DNA of 64,000 nt from Amphritea atlantica (GTDB taxonomy: Bacteria > Pseudomonadota > Gammaproteobacteria > Pseudomonadales > Balneatricaceae): positions 248,001-312,000 of the forward strand of contig CP073344.1 of NCBI GenBank assembly GCA_024397875.1, given 5' to 3'. The position numbers and the translations under genes are program-made. The notes beneath the pieces were generated by a model. The model was not told where the DNA came from. It saw nothing but the letters and a program-made list of their open reading frames with translations, and made no database searches. This document shows, in pieces, positions 18,397-26,764 of the stretch; within the stretch, counting starts at the first letter, position 1, and each line of letters opens with the position of its first letter.

Positions 18397-19655
18397 GGCT
18401 GTTTTAACTCCAGGTGCGGTCGTTTCATCGGTATGAGTCCTTCCGGACGCCAGCGCATCATCAGTACCATCATCAGGCCGAACAGCAGCATTCGGTACTC
18501 TGAAAACTCTCGTGCCAGTTCCGGCAAAATAGTCATGACAATGGCGGCCAGAATAATGCCATATTGTGAACCCATGCCGCCCAGAACGACGATAGCCAGA
18601 ATGATGGCTGACTCGATGAAGACAAAAGACTCAGGACTGATAAAGCCCTGCCGGGCAGCGAAAAATGCGCCGGCAAAACCTGCTGTTGATGCCCCCAGAG
18701 TAAATGCAGATAGCTTTATTGCTGTCCGGTTCAGTCCCAGCGAGCGACAAGCGATTTCATCTTCCCGCAGCGCTTCCCAGGCGCGTCCAATCGGCATCCG
18801 CATCAGACGGTTGATCAGATAGATCACACCGATCACCAGTAACACTGCGACCAGATACAGAAAGATCACTTTATAGGAACTGGAGTAGTCCATATCAAAG
18901 TACTCATGGAAAGTCACGGCGCCTTCCTCTTTCGCTCTGCGGTTGAACTCCAGGCCAAAAAGCGTTGGCTTGGCAATACCGGAAATACCGTTAGGCCCTC
19001 CGGTCAGTGAAGTCCAGTTATTCAGCAGTATGCGAATAATCTCACCGAAGCCGAGGGTGACAATCGCCAGGTAATCACCTCTGAGGCGCAGCACCGGAAA
19101 GCCCAGCAAGAAACCGAAAGTAGCCGCGAGTCCTGCGGAGATCGGCAAACAGGCCCAGAAGGACATGCCAAAATACTCAGATAGAAGGGCGTAGGTGTAG
19201 GCGCCGACCGCATAGAAAGCAACAAAGCCCAGATCCAGCAAGCCCGCCAGCCCGACCACAATGTTCAGGCCCAGTCCCAGCATGATGTAGATGAGTGTCA
19301 GGGTTGCCAGGTCTACGGAGCCTCTGGAGACCATAAATGGCCAGATCAGCATCACCACAATGAGCGCGGAGATTAGCCAGGGTTTGAGACTGGCCATCTT
19401 TTTGTCCTGGGGTAGCAACGTGCCGATGTTTGGTCTGGGAAGCTTGGCGAACAGGGCATCTATCTGCTGACTGAACAACTGAGAGAAAAAGACCACGGCG
19501 ATGCCGCCGCCAATCCATGTCCACTGCGCAGCGGTTGCTCCCTTGACCGACAGTTGCGTACCTTCCGTATCGAGTTTTACGCCGATCATCAGGCTCGCGA
19601 GGATCAGTGTGATGCCAGCCGCAAAAATCGCATTATATAATTTACTGGTGGTCAT
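18393..19655 (-). CDS. livM: Branched-chain amino acid ABC transporter, permease LivM
   Basis: Inner-membrane permease, 420 residues with about ten hydrophobic helices. [28 protein letters not shown] and [18 protein letters not shown] are LivM hallmarks, as is the EAA-like loop [17 protein letters not shown] that contacts the ATPases. The N-terminal extension of about 100 residues is typical of the long LivM of gammaproteobacteria. It overlaps livH by 4 bp and livG by 4 bp. Confidence 0.94.
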   Translation of the reverse strand: MTTSKLYNAIFAAGITLILASLMIGVKLDTEGTQLSVKGATAAQWTWIGGGIAVVFFSQLFSQQIDALFAKLPRPNIGTLLPQDKKMASLKPWLISALIVVMLIWPFMVSRGSVDLATLTLIYIMLGLGLNIVVGLAGLLDLGFVAFYAVGAYTYALLSEYFGMSFWACLPISAGLAATFGFLLGFPVLRLRGDYLAIVTLGFGEIIRILLNNWTSLTGGPNGISGIAKPTLFGLEFNRRAKEEGAVTFHEYFDMDYSSSYKVIFLYLVAVLLVIGVIYLINRLMRMPIGRAWEALREDEIACRSLGLNRTAIKLSAFTLGASTAGFAGAFFAARQGFISPESFVFIESAIILAIVVLGGMGSQYGIILAAIVMTILPELAREFSEYRMLLFGLMMVLMMRWRPEGLIPMKRPHLELKQP

Positions 19656-20578
19656 ACTTTCTCGATCTCCGGTTTACCTAACAGTCCGCTTGGACGGAAC
19701 AGCAGAATTGTTACCAGCAGGCCAAAGGCCACTACATCTTTATATTCGGATGGGAAAAAGGCCGCCGTCATCGCTTCGGTAACCCCTAATATCAGGCCTC
19801 CGAGAACGGCACCGGGTATTGAGCCTATGCCTCCGAGCACTGCCGCAGTAAAGGCCTTGAGTCCGGCGATAAAGCCCACGAAAGGGTTGACCACGCCATA
19901 ATAAAGTCCGAGTAACAAGCCAGCGATTGCCGCCAGTGCTGCGCCGATTATGAATGTCAGCGCGATAACCTTATTGGTATTTATGCCCAGCAGGTTGGTC
20001 ATGCCCAGGTCTTCTGAACAGGCTCTGCAGGCACGCCCCATGCGGGATTTAGAGATGAACAGGGTGAGGCCGGTCATCGTGATAAAGGTGGTAACGAAGA
20101 TCATTACCTGCATATAGGAGAGGGAGACTTCGAAGACACTCGGATCTCCAAATGCCCAGCCTCCGATGATCTGTGGTGGCAGTGCCACATCCCGTGAGCC
20201 CTGGGAGAGGACGACGAAATTTTGCAGGAAGATCGACATACCTATCGCCGAGATCAGGGGAATGAGCCGGTTTGAACCACGCAGTGGGCGGTAGGCTACC
20301 CGTTCTACGGTCCAGCCGTAAGTGCTGGCAATAAAGATAGCCACAACCAGCGCCACGACGAGAATAATGGGAAGGCTCACCATCCCCATGCTCACCAAGC
20401 CTGCGATGACAATAAATGTCACGTAGGAGCCGATCATATAGATCTCGCCGTGGGCAAAGTTAATCATGCCTATGATGCCGTAAACCATTGTGTAGCCGAT
20501 AGCAATCAGGGCATAGGTGGAGCCGATGGTCAGCCCGTTAATAAGCTGTTGCAGCAGATAAAGCGAAAATTCTGACAT
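19652..20578 (-). CDS. livH: Branched-chain amino acid ABC transporter, permease LivH
   Basis: The start at 20578 gives [20 protein letters not shown] and 308 residues, matching E. coli LivH in length and N-terminus; an earlier in-frame ATG at 20611 would add 11 residues. [19 protein letters not shown] and the EAA loop [20 protein letters not shown] are conserved. It follows livK after a 116-bp gap that contains a hairpin. Confidence 0.94.
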   Translation of the reverse strand: MSEFSLYLLQQLINGLTIGSTYALIAIGYTMVYGIIGMINFAHGEIYMIGSYVTFIVIAGLVSMGMVSLPIILVVALVVAIFIASTYGWTVERVAYRPLRGSNRLIPLISAIGMSIFLQNFVVLSQGSRDVALPPQIIGGWAFGDPSVFEVSLSYMQVMIFVTTFITMTGLTLFISKSRMGRACRACSEDLGMTNLLGINTNKVIALTFIIGAALAAIAGLLLGLYYGVVNPFVGFIAGLKAFTAAVLGGIGSIPGAVLGGLILGVTEAMTAAFFPSEYKDVVAFGLLVTILLFRPSGLLGKPEIEKV

Positions 20579-20647
20579 TTGCAGGGACCATATAAAACGA
20601 ATCCCCGGCATCGGATCACGGCACCAGGGAATCGGGATTTGCGGACC

Positions 20648-20664
20648 CCGGCTGGTACAGCCGG
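20648..20664 (-). other. Intercistronic hairpin between livK and livH
   Basis: CCGGCT (20648-20653) pairs with AGCCGG (20659-20664) around a 5-nt loop. There is no T-run, so it is not a simple terminator. Such hairpins between a binding-protein gene and its permease genes often protect the upstream mRNA and set the higher level of the binding protein. Confidence 0.5.
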
Positions 20665-20694
20665 AGTTTGCTAATCTATTGTTATTACAATGAA

Positions 20695-21813
20695 TTACTC
20701 AGCTGGAGTTTTAGATCCATCTTTGTGCAGACGGTACACCAGGAAGGTCGATTCAGTCAGGTCACCCTTCTCGTCATATTTGACTTTTCCGATCGCAGTG
20801 TCGAAATCGTGAGCACGAATGTAATCAGCCAGTTTTTCTGAGTCGGTAGATTTGGTCGCTTCCATGGCGTTGGTCATTACTTCAACAGCCGCGTAGGCGG
20901 TGAATACGAATGGACCGGTTGGATCCTCGCCTTTGGCTTTAATCGCTTCTACCCGGGCCTGGTTGACAGGGTTCTGGTCGAAACTCTTCGGTGCGGTTGC
21001 CAGTACACCTTCGGCAGCGTCACCGGCAATTTTTGCCAGATCGGAGTTAACAACGCCTTCCGGTCCCATGAATTGAGCATCGAAGCCTTTTTCAGCAGAC
21101 TGACGCAGGATCAGACCCAGTTCCGGGTGGTAACCACCGTAGTAAACGAAATCAACATCCTCTCTCTTAAGCTTGGCGATCAGTGCAGAGAAGTCTTTAT
21201 CACCCGGGGTTACGCCTTCAAACATAACCGCTTTAACGCCGCTTTCGGCCAGCTGATCACGTACCGCAGTTGCCAGACCCTCACCGTATTGCTGCTTATC
21301 ATGGATCACGGCAACGCGTGCAGGTTTAGCCGTATCCAGAATGTACTCGGCTGCCATGCTGCCCTGCAGACTGTCCAGACCGATGGTGCGGAAAATCGTC
21401 TGGTAGCCTTTCTCTGTGATCGAAGGGGAGGTAGACGCGGCTGTAATCATCAGCACACCTTCCTCGTCATAGATATCGGAAGCCGGCTCTGTTGAAGAAG
21501 AGCAGAGGTGGCCAACCACCTGTGTTATACCATCGTTAACGATTTTGTTCGCCACCGCGACCGCTTGTTTCGGGTCACAGGCATCGTCATAGATCACACC
21601 TTCCAGCATCATGCCGTTAACGCCGCCAGCTTTGTTGATATCTTCAATGGCTGCCATTACGCCGATCTTTTGCATATCGCCATACTGGGCAACAGGGCCG
21701 GTTGCCGGTCCCGCGAGGCCGATCTTAAGCGTTTCAGCTTGCGCTGCAGCGGTTAAACCCATCATGCAAACGGCGGTACTCAGACCCAGCAAGGTTTTGC
21801 GGAATTGATTCAT
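20695..21813 (-). CDS. livK: Branched-chain amino acid-binding periplasmic protein
   Basis: Substrate-binding protein of the liv importer. The ATG at 21813 gives a signal peptide (MNQFRKTLLGLSTAVCMMGL, cut near AQAE) and a 372-residue precursor. LKIGLAGPATGPVAQYGDMQKIG and the GGVNGMMLEGVIYDDACDP segment with a conserved Cys pair (CDP and the later HLCSSST) are LivJ/LivK-like. First gene of livKHMGF. Whether its best substrate is Leu only or Leu/Ile/Val cannot be read from the sequence. Confidence 0.92.
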   Translation of the reverse strand: MNQFRKTLLGLSTAVCMMGLTAAAQAETLKIGLAGPATGPVAQYGDMQKIGVMAAIEDINKAGGVNGMMLEGVIYDDACDPKQAVAVANKIVNDGITQVVGHLCSSSTEPASDIYDEEGVLMITAASTSPSITEKGYQTIFRTIGLDSLQGSMAAEYILDTAKPARVAVIHDKQQYGEGLATAVRDQLAESGVKAVMFEGVTPGDKDFSALIAKLKREDVDFVYYGGYHPELGLILRQSAEKGFDAQFMGPEGVVNSDLAKIAGDAAEGVLATAPKSFDQNPVNQARVEAIKAKGEDPTGPFVFTAYAAVEVMTNAMEATKSTDSEKLADYIRAHDFDTAIGKVKYDEKGDLTESTFLVYRLHKDGSKTPAE

Positions 21814-22199
21814 CGAGCTAATCTCCATTTATTGTTCTATGCAGAGTTTCTCTAAGGGGGATATCTGAGGATAGTCGGCTTTTTACCAAGCTTCGAACAA
21901 ATTCACAGATTTTACACCCAAAGATGTTAATGCCTCTGTCGCAGTGGCTAACTCTACCTCTGGCGGTCCACTAATTGCAATCTAAGCAGTGGACTTTTAT
22001 AAGGTTATATTGATCTGGGATGTTTGCATCCTGTGCAGTGGCAGAAAGTGTTAATGATATTGCCACTATTTGTTATTGAGCAATTGACCGTTTTTGTTAA
22101 TGATTCTTACCCTCAGACATTTATTTCCGGCGGCTGGTGGTCGATGCTAACGTCAGAGAGAAAGCTGATTCCTGCATAATGATAATAACTGGGAAGAGT
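21814..22199. promoter_or_regulatory. 386-bp divergent regulatory region between livK and the YCF48 gene
   Basis: No gene is seen. The region holds three direct copies of GCAGTGG (21941-21947, 21986-21992, 22035-22041), spaced 45 and 49 bp. Two of them are arms of inverted repeats: GTCCACT/AGTGGAC (21966-21972 and 21988-21994) and AGTGGCA/TGCCACT (22037-22043 and 22061-22067). This looks like an operator cluster, probably for livK because it lies in the half nearer that gene. Confidence 0.45.
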
Positions 22200-23309
22200 A
22201 TGGATCCGATCCGTTCGCTAATTTGTTTTTTAATGGCATCTGCTGTTTTGCTGGCAGGCTCTGCTTTGGCTCAGCCCGTCGCCGATCGCCTTAACACCCC
22301 CGCGCTGCTTTCCTCTCGTGCGGATCAGTCGCTGCTGCTGGATATTGCGGCAAGTGACAAGCAACTGGTTGCCGTGGGTGATCAGGGTATTGTCATGCGC
22401 TCGATCGATCAGGGGCGTAGCTGGCAGCAGCAGCAAACGCCCTTCAGCGTGATGCTGACATCGGTTTACTTTGCTGACGCCGAGCATGGCTGGCTGACCG
22501 GACATGACGGGCTGATTGCTGCGACCGATGATGGTGGTGTCGGCTGGCGCACGTTGCTGGATGGTCATCAGATCAATCAACTGCGGTTACAAAAGCTCCA
22601 GCAAAAAATGGCCGAGATACAGGTCCTGTCCGATGCCGAACCGGATAATGACCTGTTGGCGGAACAGCTGGATAATATTGCCTGGCAGGCTGCTGATGCT
22701 GAGGCTGCCGTGGAAGAGGGCGCCGGTGTGCCGCTGCTGGATATCTGGTTTGCCGATGCTCAGCATGGTTTTGCGCTGGGGGGGTATGGACTGTTGCTGA
22801 AAACCGGGGATGGTGGTGACAGCTGGGAATACTGGGGTGACCGCCTGGACAACCCGGATAATTTCCACCTCAATGCGATGATGGCAGACCACCGGGGGTA
22901 TCTGTATATAGTCGGCGAGGCCGGGCTGCTATTTCGCTCTGAGGATGGCGGTGATCGCTGGAGTCGTATTGATACGCCCTATGAAGGCTCTTTTTTCGGA
23001 ATCACCGAATTTAACCAGCAGTTATACCTGATGGGGCTGCGGGGACACCTCTATCGTTCTTCCGGCGGGCTGGAGTGGTCGCCGGTGGAAACAGGCTACC
23101 AAGTTACCCTGCTGAGTGCTGTGGCGAAGGCCGATAAGCTGGTGTTGCTGGGGCAGGGGGGGATGATTCTTCAGAGTCCGGATGGTCAGACCTTCTCGCA
23201 ACTGCCGAGTGGCGGTAGACACTCCCTGAGCGCCGGTCTGGCGCTGAACGGTGAATATATTCTGGTGGGGGAAGGTGGATTACAGACGCTGGAGGTCGCA
23301 CATGAATAA
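22200..23309 (+). CDS. YCF48/HCF136-like exported beta-propeller protein
   Basis: 369-residue exported protein. The ATG at 22200 (MDPIRSLICFLMASAVLLAG) opens a signal peptide ending at ALAQP. The rest carries repeated BNR/YCF48 blades with S-x-D-x-G-x-x-W patterns, such as SIDQGRSWQQQ, TGDGGDSWEYW and SEDGGDRWSRI. In photosynthetic organisms such proteins help assemble photosystem II; in heterotrophs they are usually coupled, as here, to an MMPL/RND transporter. The 3' end overlaps that gene by 8 bp. The exact role is unknown. Confidence 0.83.
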   Translation: MDPIRSLICFLMASAVLLAGSALAQPVADRLNTPALLSSRADQSLLLDIAASDKQLVAVGDQGIVMRSIDQGRSWQQQQTPFSVMLTSVYFADAEHGWLTGHDGLIAATDDGGVGWRTLLDGHQINQLRLQKLQQKMAEIQVLSDAEPDNDLLAEQLDNIAWQAADAEAAVEEGAGVPLLDIWFADAQHGFALGGYGLLLKTGDGGDSWEYWGDRLDNPDNFHLNAMMADHRGYLYIVGEAGLLFRSEDGGDRWSRIDTPYEGSFFGITEFNQQLYLMGLRGHLYRSSGGLEWSPVETGYQVTLLSAVAKADKLVLLGQGGMILQSPDGQTFSQLPSGGRHSLSAGLALNGEYILVGEGGLQTLEVAHE

Positions 23310-25683
23310 ACTAACGCGGTTATTGCTGGCGCCGATCAAAGGGTCTGAAGAGTTTGCTGAACGGTTTCTGTTCCACCATCGATTGCCGGTATTACTGGTA
23401 TTTGCAGCACTGACCCTGTTCCTCGGCTGGCAGGCGGTTCAGATCCGTCCCGATGCCAGCTTTGTAAAGATGATACCGACCTCCCATCCCTACGTGGAGA
23501 ACTATCTCAAAAACCGCGATGACCTTGCCGGACTGGGAAACAGTGTCCGGGTTGCGGTGGCGGTACCTAAGGGGGATATTTTTACTGCGGAGTTTCAGCA
23601 GACGCTGCAACAGATTACCGATGAGTTGTTCTTTATCCCCGGGGTAGACCGGTCGGCGCTGACCTCCATCTGGACGCCCAATGTACGCTGGACCGAAGTC
23701 ACCGAAGAGGGGTTTGTCGGTGGCCCGGTGATTCCGCCGGACTATGATGGCTCTGCGGCCAGTCTCGAACAGCTCAGGGTTAATATCCTGCGATCCGGTC
23801 AGGTGGGACGGCTGGTGGCCAACGATTTCCGTTCGGCAATTGTTCAGGTGCCGCTGTTTGATAAACACCCGGATAGTGGTGAAAAACTCGACTATCGGGT
23901 TTTGTCACAACAGCTGGAAACCCTGATAAGGGACCGATACCAGTCTGACAATATCAGCATCCATATTACCGGCTTTGCCAAAATAGTCGGCGATCTTATC
24001 GAGGGTGCGACTCAGGTGGCGCTGTTTTTCGGCATCGCTTTGCTGATTACTCTGGTGCTGCTGTACCTTTACTCCCGTAGCATCACCGGCACGCTGGTAC
24101 CGCTGGCCTGTTCCGTCATCGCGGTGATCTGGCAGTTGGGGTTGTTAAAACTGCTGGGCTACGGGCTCGATCCCTACTCAATGCTGGTGCCCTTTCTGGT
24201 GTTCGCCATTGCGGTCAGTCATGGGGTGCAGATCGTTAACACGATCGCGCTGGAGAGCGCCCGCGGTGCTGACCGCTGGCTGGCAGCGCGACGGGCGTTC
24301 CGGGCGCTGTATATTCCGGGCCTGACGGCTCTGCTGTCGGACGGCATCGGTTTTGTCACTCTGATGGTGATAGAAATTCGGGTGATTCAGGATCTGGCGA
24401 TTGCGGCGTCGCTGGGGATTGCCGTGATCATCCTCACCAATCTGTTTCTGCTGCCGGTTATCATGTCGTTGTTGGGAATTGGTGAACGAGCAACCCGGAG
24501 AGCCCGGAGTGCTGAGCAAAAACAGCACAGCGGCTGGCGTCTGCTGACCTGGTTTGCGACCCCTGTCGGTGCAAAATTTGCCGTAGCGGTTGCTCTGGTG
24601 TTGCTGGTGGGGGGGCTGTATCAGGGACAAAAATTACAGATCGGCGATCTGGACAGTGGTGCCCCCGAGTTGCGCCCGGATTCGCGATATAATCTGGATA
24701 ACCGCTTTATTACTCAGCATTACTCTACCTCCAGCGATATCTTTGTGGTGATGGTGAGTACGCAAAAAGATCAGTGTTCCAGTTTCGCTACGCTGTCGCT
24801 GGTGGATCGCTTTCAGTACTACCTGACTAATATTGAGGGGGTACAGTCGAGTGTCTCTCTGGTGGATGTCTCCAAGCGGGTTACCGCCGGACTGAATGAA
24901 GGCAATCTCAAGTGGCGCACGGTGAGCCGTAATCAGCTGGTGATCAATGCTTCCCTTTCCTATGTGCCCGCAGGGCTGATGAACCCTTCCTGTTCGCTGT
25001 TGCCGGTGATTATCTTCCTGGATGATCATAAGGCCGCAACCCTGAGTAATCTGACCCGGCGGATAGAGACGTTCGCTGCAGAGTACGGTTCCGATCAGAT
25101 AGCGTTTGAAATGGCCGCTGGCAACTCAGGTTTTGAGGCCGCCACCAATGAGGTGATCGGGACCGCTCAGTATCAGATGCTGGCCTGGGTATATGGCGTG
25201 GTGGCTTTACTCTGCCTGTTGACATTCCGCTCATTAAAAACGCTGGTCTGTATTATCGCCCCGCTGGCGCTGACGTCTATTCTGTGTCAGGCGCTGATGG
25301 CCGGTTTTGGTATTGGCGTCAAGGTGGCGACCCTGCCGGTGATTGCCCTGGGAGTGGGGATCGGTGTGGACTACGGTATCTATATCTATTCCAAGCTGAA
25401 CACCTATCTGGTGCAGGGAATGGAGTTGCAGGAGGCCTACCTTAATACCCTCAAAACCACCGGTAAATCGGTTGCCTTTACCGGATTAACCCTGGCTATC
25501 GGGGTGGTGCTCTGGGTGTTTTCACCGATCAAGTTTCAGGCGGATATGGGGGTGCTGCTAACCTTTATGTTCCTCTGGAACATGCTGGGGGCATTGGTGT
25601 TGCTGCCGGCACTGGCCTGTCTGTTGAGGTGTGATCGGGTTCAGAACAGCGCCCGGACGGAGGTAAAACATGTTGTTGAATAA
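23302..25683 (+). CDS. MMPL/RND family transporter
   Basis: 793-residue membrane transporter with two RND-like halves. Each has a large periplasmic domain after the first helix and a block of about five helices; GYGLDPYSMLVPFLVFAIAVSHGVQ and VATLPVIALGVGIGVDYGIYIY are the paired family motifs. Members move lipids, hopanoids or other hydrophobic compounds. The start MNKLTRLLLAP at 23302 overlaps the YCF48 gene by 8 bp and the stop overlaps the universal stress protein gene by 14 bp. The three are therefore one translational unit. Confidence 0.88.
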   Translation: MNKLTRLLLAPIKGSEEFAERFLFHHRLPVLLVFAALTLFLGWQAVQIRPDASFVKMIPTSHPYVENYLKNRDDLAGLGNSVRVAVAVPKGDIFTAEFQQTLQQITDELFFIPGVDRSALTSIWTPNVRWTEVTEEGFVGGPVIPPDYDGSAASLEQLRVNILRSGQVGRLVANDFRSAIVQVPLFDKHPDSGEKLDYRVLSQQLETLIRDRYQSDNISIHITGFAKIVGDLIEGATQVALFFGIALLITLVLLYLYSRSITGTLVPLACSVIAVIWQLGLLKLLGYGLDPYSMLVPFLVFAIAVSHGVQIVNTIALESARGADRWLAARRAFRALYIPGLTALLSDGIGFVTLMVIEIRVIQDLAIAASLGIAVIILTNLFLLPVIMSLLGIGERATRRARSAEQKQHSGWRLLTWFATPVGAKFAVAVALVLLVGGLYQGQKLQIGDLDSGAPELRPDSRYNLDNRFITQHYSTSSDIFVVMVSTQKDQCSSFATLSLVDRFQYYLTNIEGVQSSVSLVDVSKRVTAGLNEGNLKWRTVSRNQLVINASLSYVPAGLMNPSCSLLPVIIFLDDHKAATLSNLTRRIETFAAEYGSDQIAFEMAAGNSGFEAATNEVIGTAQYQMLAWVYGVVALLCLLTFRSLKTLVCIIAPLALTSILCQALMAGFGIGVKVATLPVIALGVGIGVDYGIYIYSKLNTYLVQGMELQEAYLNTLKTTGKSVAFTGLTLAIGVVLWVFSPIKFQADMGVLLTFMFLWNMLGALVLLPALACLLRCDRVQNSARTEVKHVVE

Positions 25684-26506
25684 ACGCATATTGCTGGTGC
25701 TTGATCAACGTGATCAGGCGTGTAATGCATTGCAACGCTGTCGCCTGATAGCTGGACGTTTGCACAGCCCTGTCACCCTGGTCTGGCTCGGCGATGACGG
25801 GCAAAAAGCCAGTGAGCCGGTGAGGCAGCTGGAGAGTGATGGTATCTCTGTCACCCTTGAGACCACATCCGGAGATAAGCTGCTGGCGTTGCTGGCTAAA
25901 CTGCTGTCACAACAGCCTTTTGGGTTATTGGTGAAAAGCTGTGATCCGCGCAGGAAGGGGTTTATGACCTCGGTTGATGGACAGATTCTGCGAGAGCTTC
26001 CCTGTCCGGTATTGCTGGTTAAGCGAGACCAGCTGTGGCAGGACGGTGTGGTCATGGTTGCGGTTAACGCGCTTGCTGAAGATCGTCATCAGTTACAGCT
26101 CAATGATGATCTGTTGAAGGTCGCCGCGCAGATTGCGTTAGCGACCGGTTCGGCACTGGCGGCCGCAGTCGCCTGTCCCTCTGCGATGATGGGGGGAGAG
26201 CCGCAGATGCAGTCGGAGCAGTTGATTCAGGCTCGGGCGCGACAGGCAGCAGAGGCTCAGTTGAACCGGCTGCAGCTGCAGGCACAGACGCTCGCAGTCG
26301 GTGAGGGGCCGCCTGAATACTGGATTCCGGAGGTGGCGGGTCAACTGGCGGCACGACTGGTGGTGATAGGCACCCGTGCCCGGGGTGGCATTCAGGGGCT
26401 GCTGATTGGCAATACGGCGGAGCGGATATTGCCGAGGCTGGACTGCGATATTCTGGTATTACGCATCGGTCTGTCTGATGCGGTGCTGCCGGTATTGCAG
26501 CAGTAA
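25670..26506 (+). CDS. Universal stress protein (tandem Usp domains)
   Basis: 278 residues in two Usp-like halves, as in UspE. The first half lacks an obvious nucleotide motif. The second ends with the ATP-binding pattern G-2x-G-9x-G (VIGTRARGGIQGLLIGNTAERIL) and CDILVLR. It overlaps the MMPL transporter by 14 bp and ends just before a strong terminator, so it is the last gene of the YCF48-MMPL-Usp operon. A link between a stress protein and lipid-type export is inferred from position only. Confidence 0.82.
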   Translation: MLLNKRILLVLDQRDQACNALQRCRLIAGRLHSPVTLVWLGDDGQKASEPVRQLESDGISVTLETTSGDKLLALLAKLLSQQPFGLLVKSCDPRRKGFMTSVDGQILRELPCPVLLVKRDQLWQDGVVMVAVNALAEDRHQLQLNDDLLKVAAQIALATGSALAAAVACPSAMMGGEPQMQSEQLIQARARQAAEAQLNRLQLQAQTLAVGEGPPEYWIPEVAGQLAARLVVIGTRARGGIQGLLIGNTAERILPRLDCDILVLRIGLSDAVLPVLQQ

Positions 26507-26520
26507 ACTGGTTTACATGA

Positions 26521-26548
26521 AAAAGCCCGGCTTGTCCGGGCTTTTTTG
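26521..26548 (+). terminator. Intrinsic terminator after the YCF48-MMPL-Usp operon
   Basis: AAAAAGCCCGG pairs with CCGGGCTTTTTT around a short loop, ending in a run of six T. It begins 14 nt after the Usp stop codon. Confidence 0.92.
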
Positions 26549-26678
26549 TTAATAAAAATAAGCTGATGAGTATTTCGTATCTTGTTGTTATTTAATGATT
26601 AATATTGATTTATTCAGATTATGATTTTTTGTGTTAGTGATAATGAAAGGTTTTGTTATTGGTAAATGAGAGCGCTTC

Positions 26679-26752
26679 ATAGATCCTGAGGGCATACAAT
26701 AAATAACAGTAGCGATCTGTGTCTGAGACACAGATCGCGATACAGGATCTAT
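26679..26752. promoter_or_regulatory. Nested palindromes in front of the acyl-CoA dehydrogenase gene
   Basis: A perfect 27-bp palindrome (13-bp arms GCGATCTGTGTCT and its complement, 1-nt centre) spans 26712-26738. It is enclosed by a second, perfect 10-bp inverted repeat: ATAGATCCTG at 26679-26688 and CAGGATCTAT at 26743-26752. The ribosome-binding site (GAGGTG) follows the outer arm by one base. No T-run follows, so it is not a standard terminator; it could be a double operator or an mRNA leader fold. Confidence 0.7.
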
Positions 26753-26764
26753 CGAGGTGTCATC

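Noticed and set aside
16926..21813. Urea or other ABC importer instead of liv
   Set aside because: The LivH N-terminus, LivG tail and Cys pair in the binding protein fit the branched-chain amino acid system; no urease genes adjoin.
22176..22194. Fur-like TAATGATAATAACT in front of the YCF48 gene
   Set aside because: The second half site does not match (GGGA instead of ATCA), so only one half-site remains.
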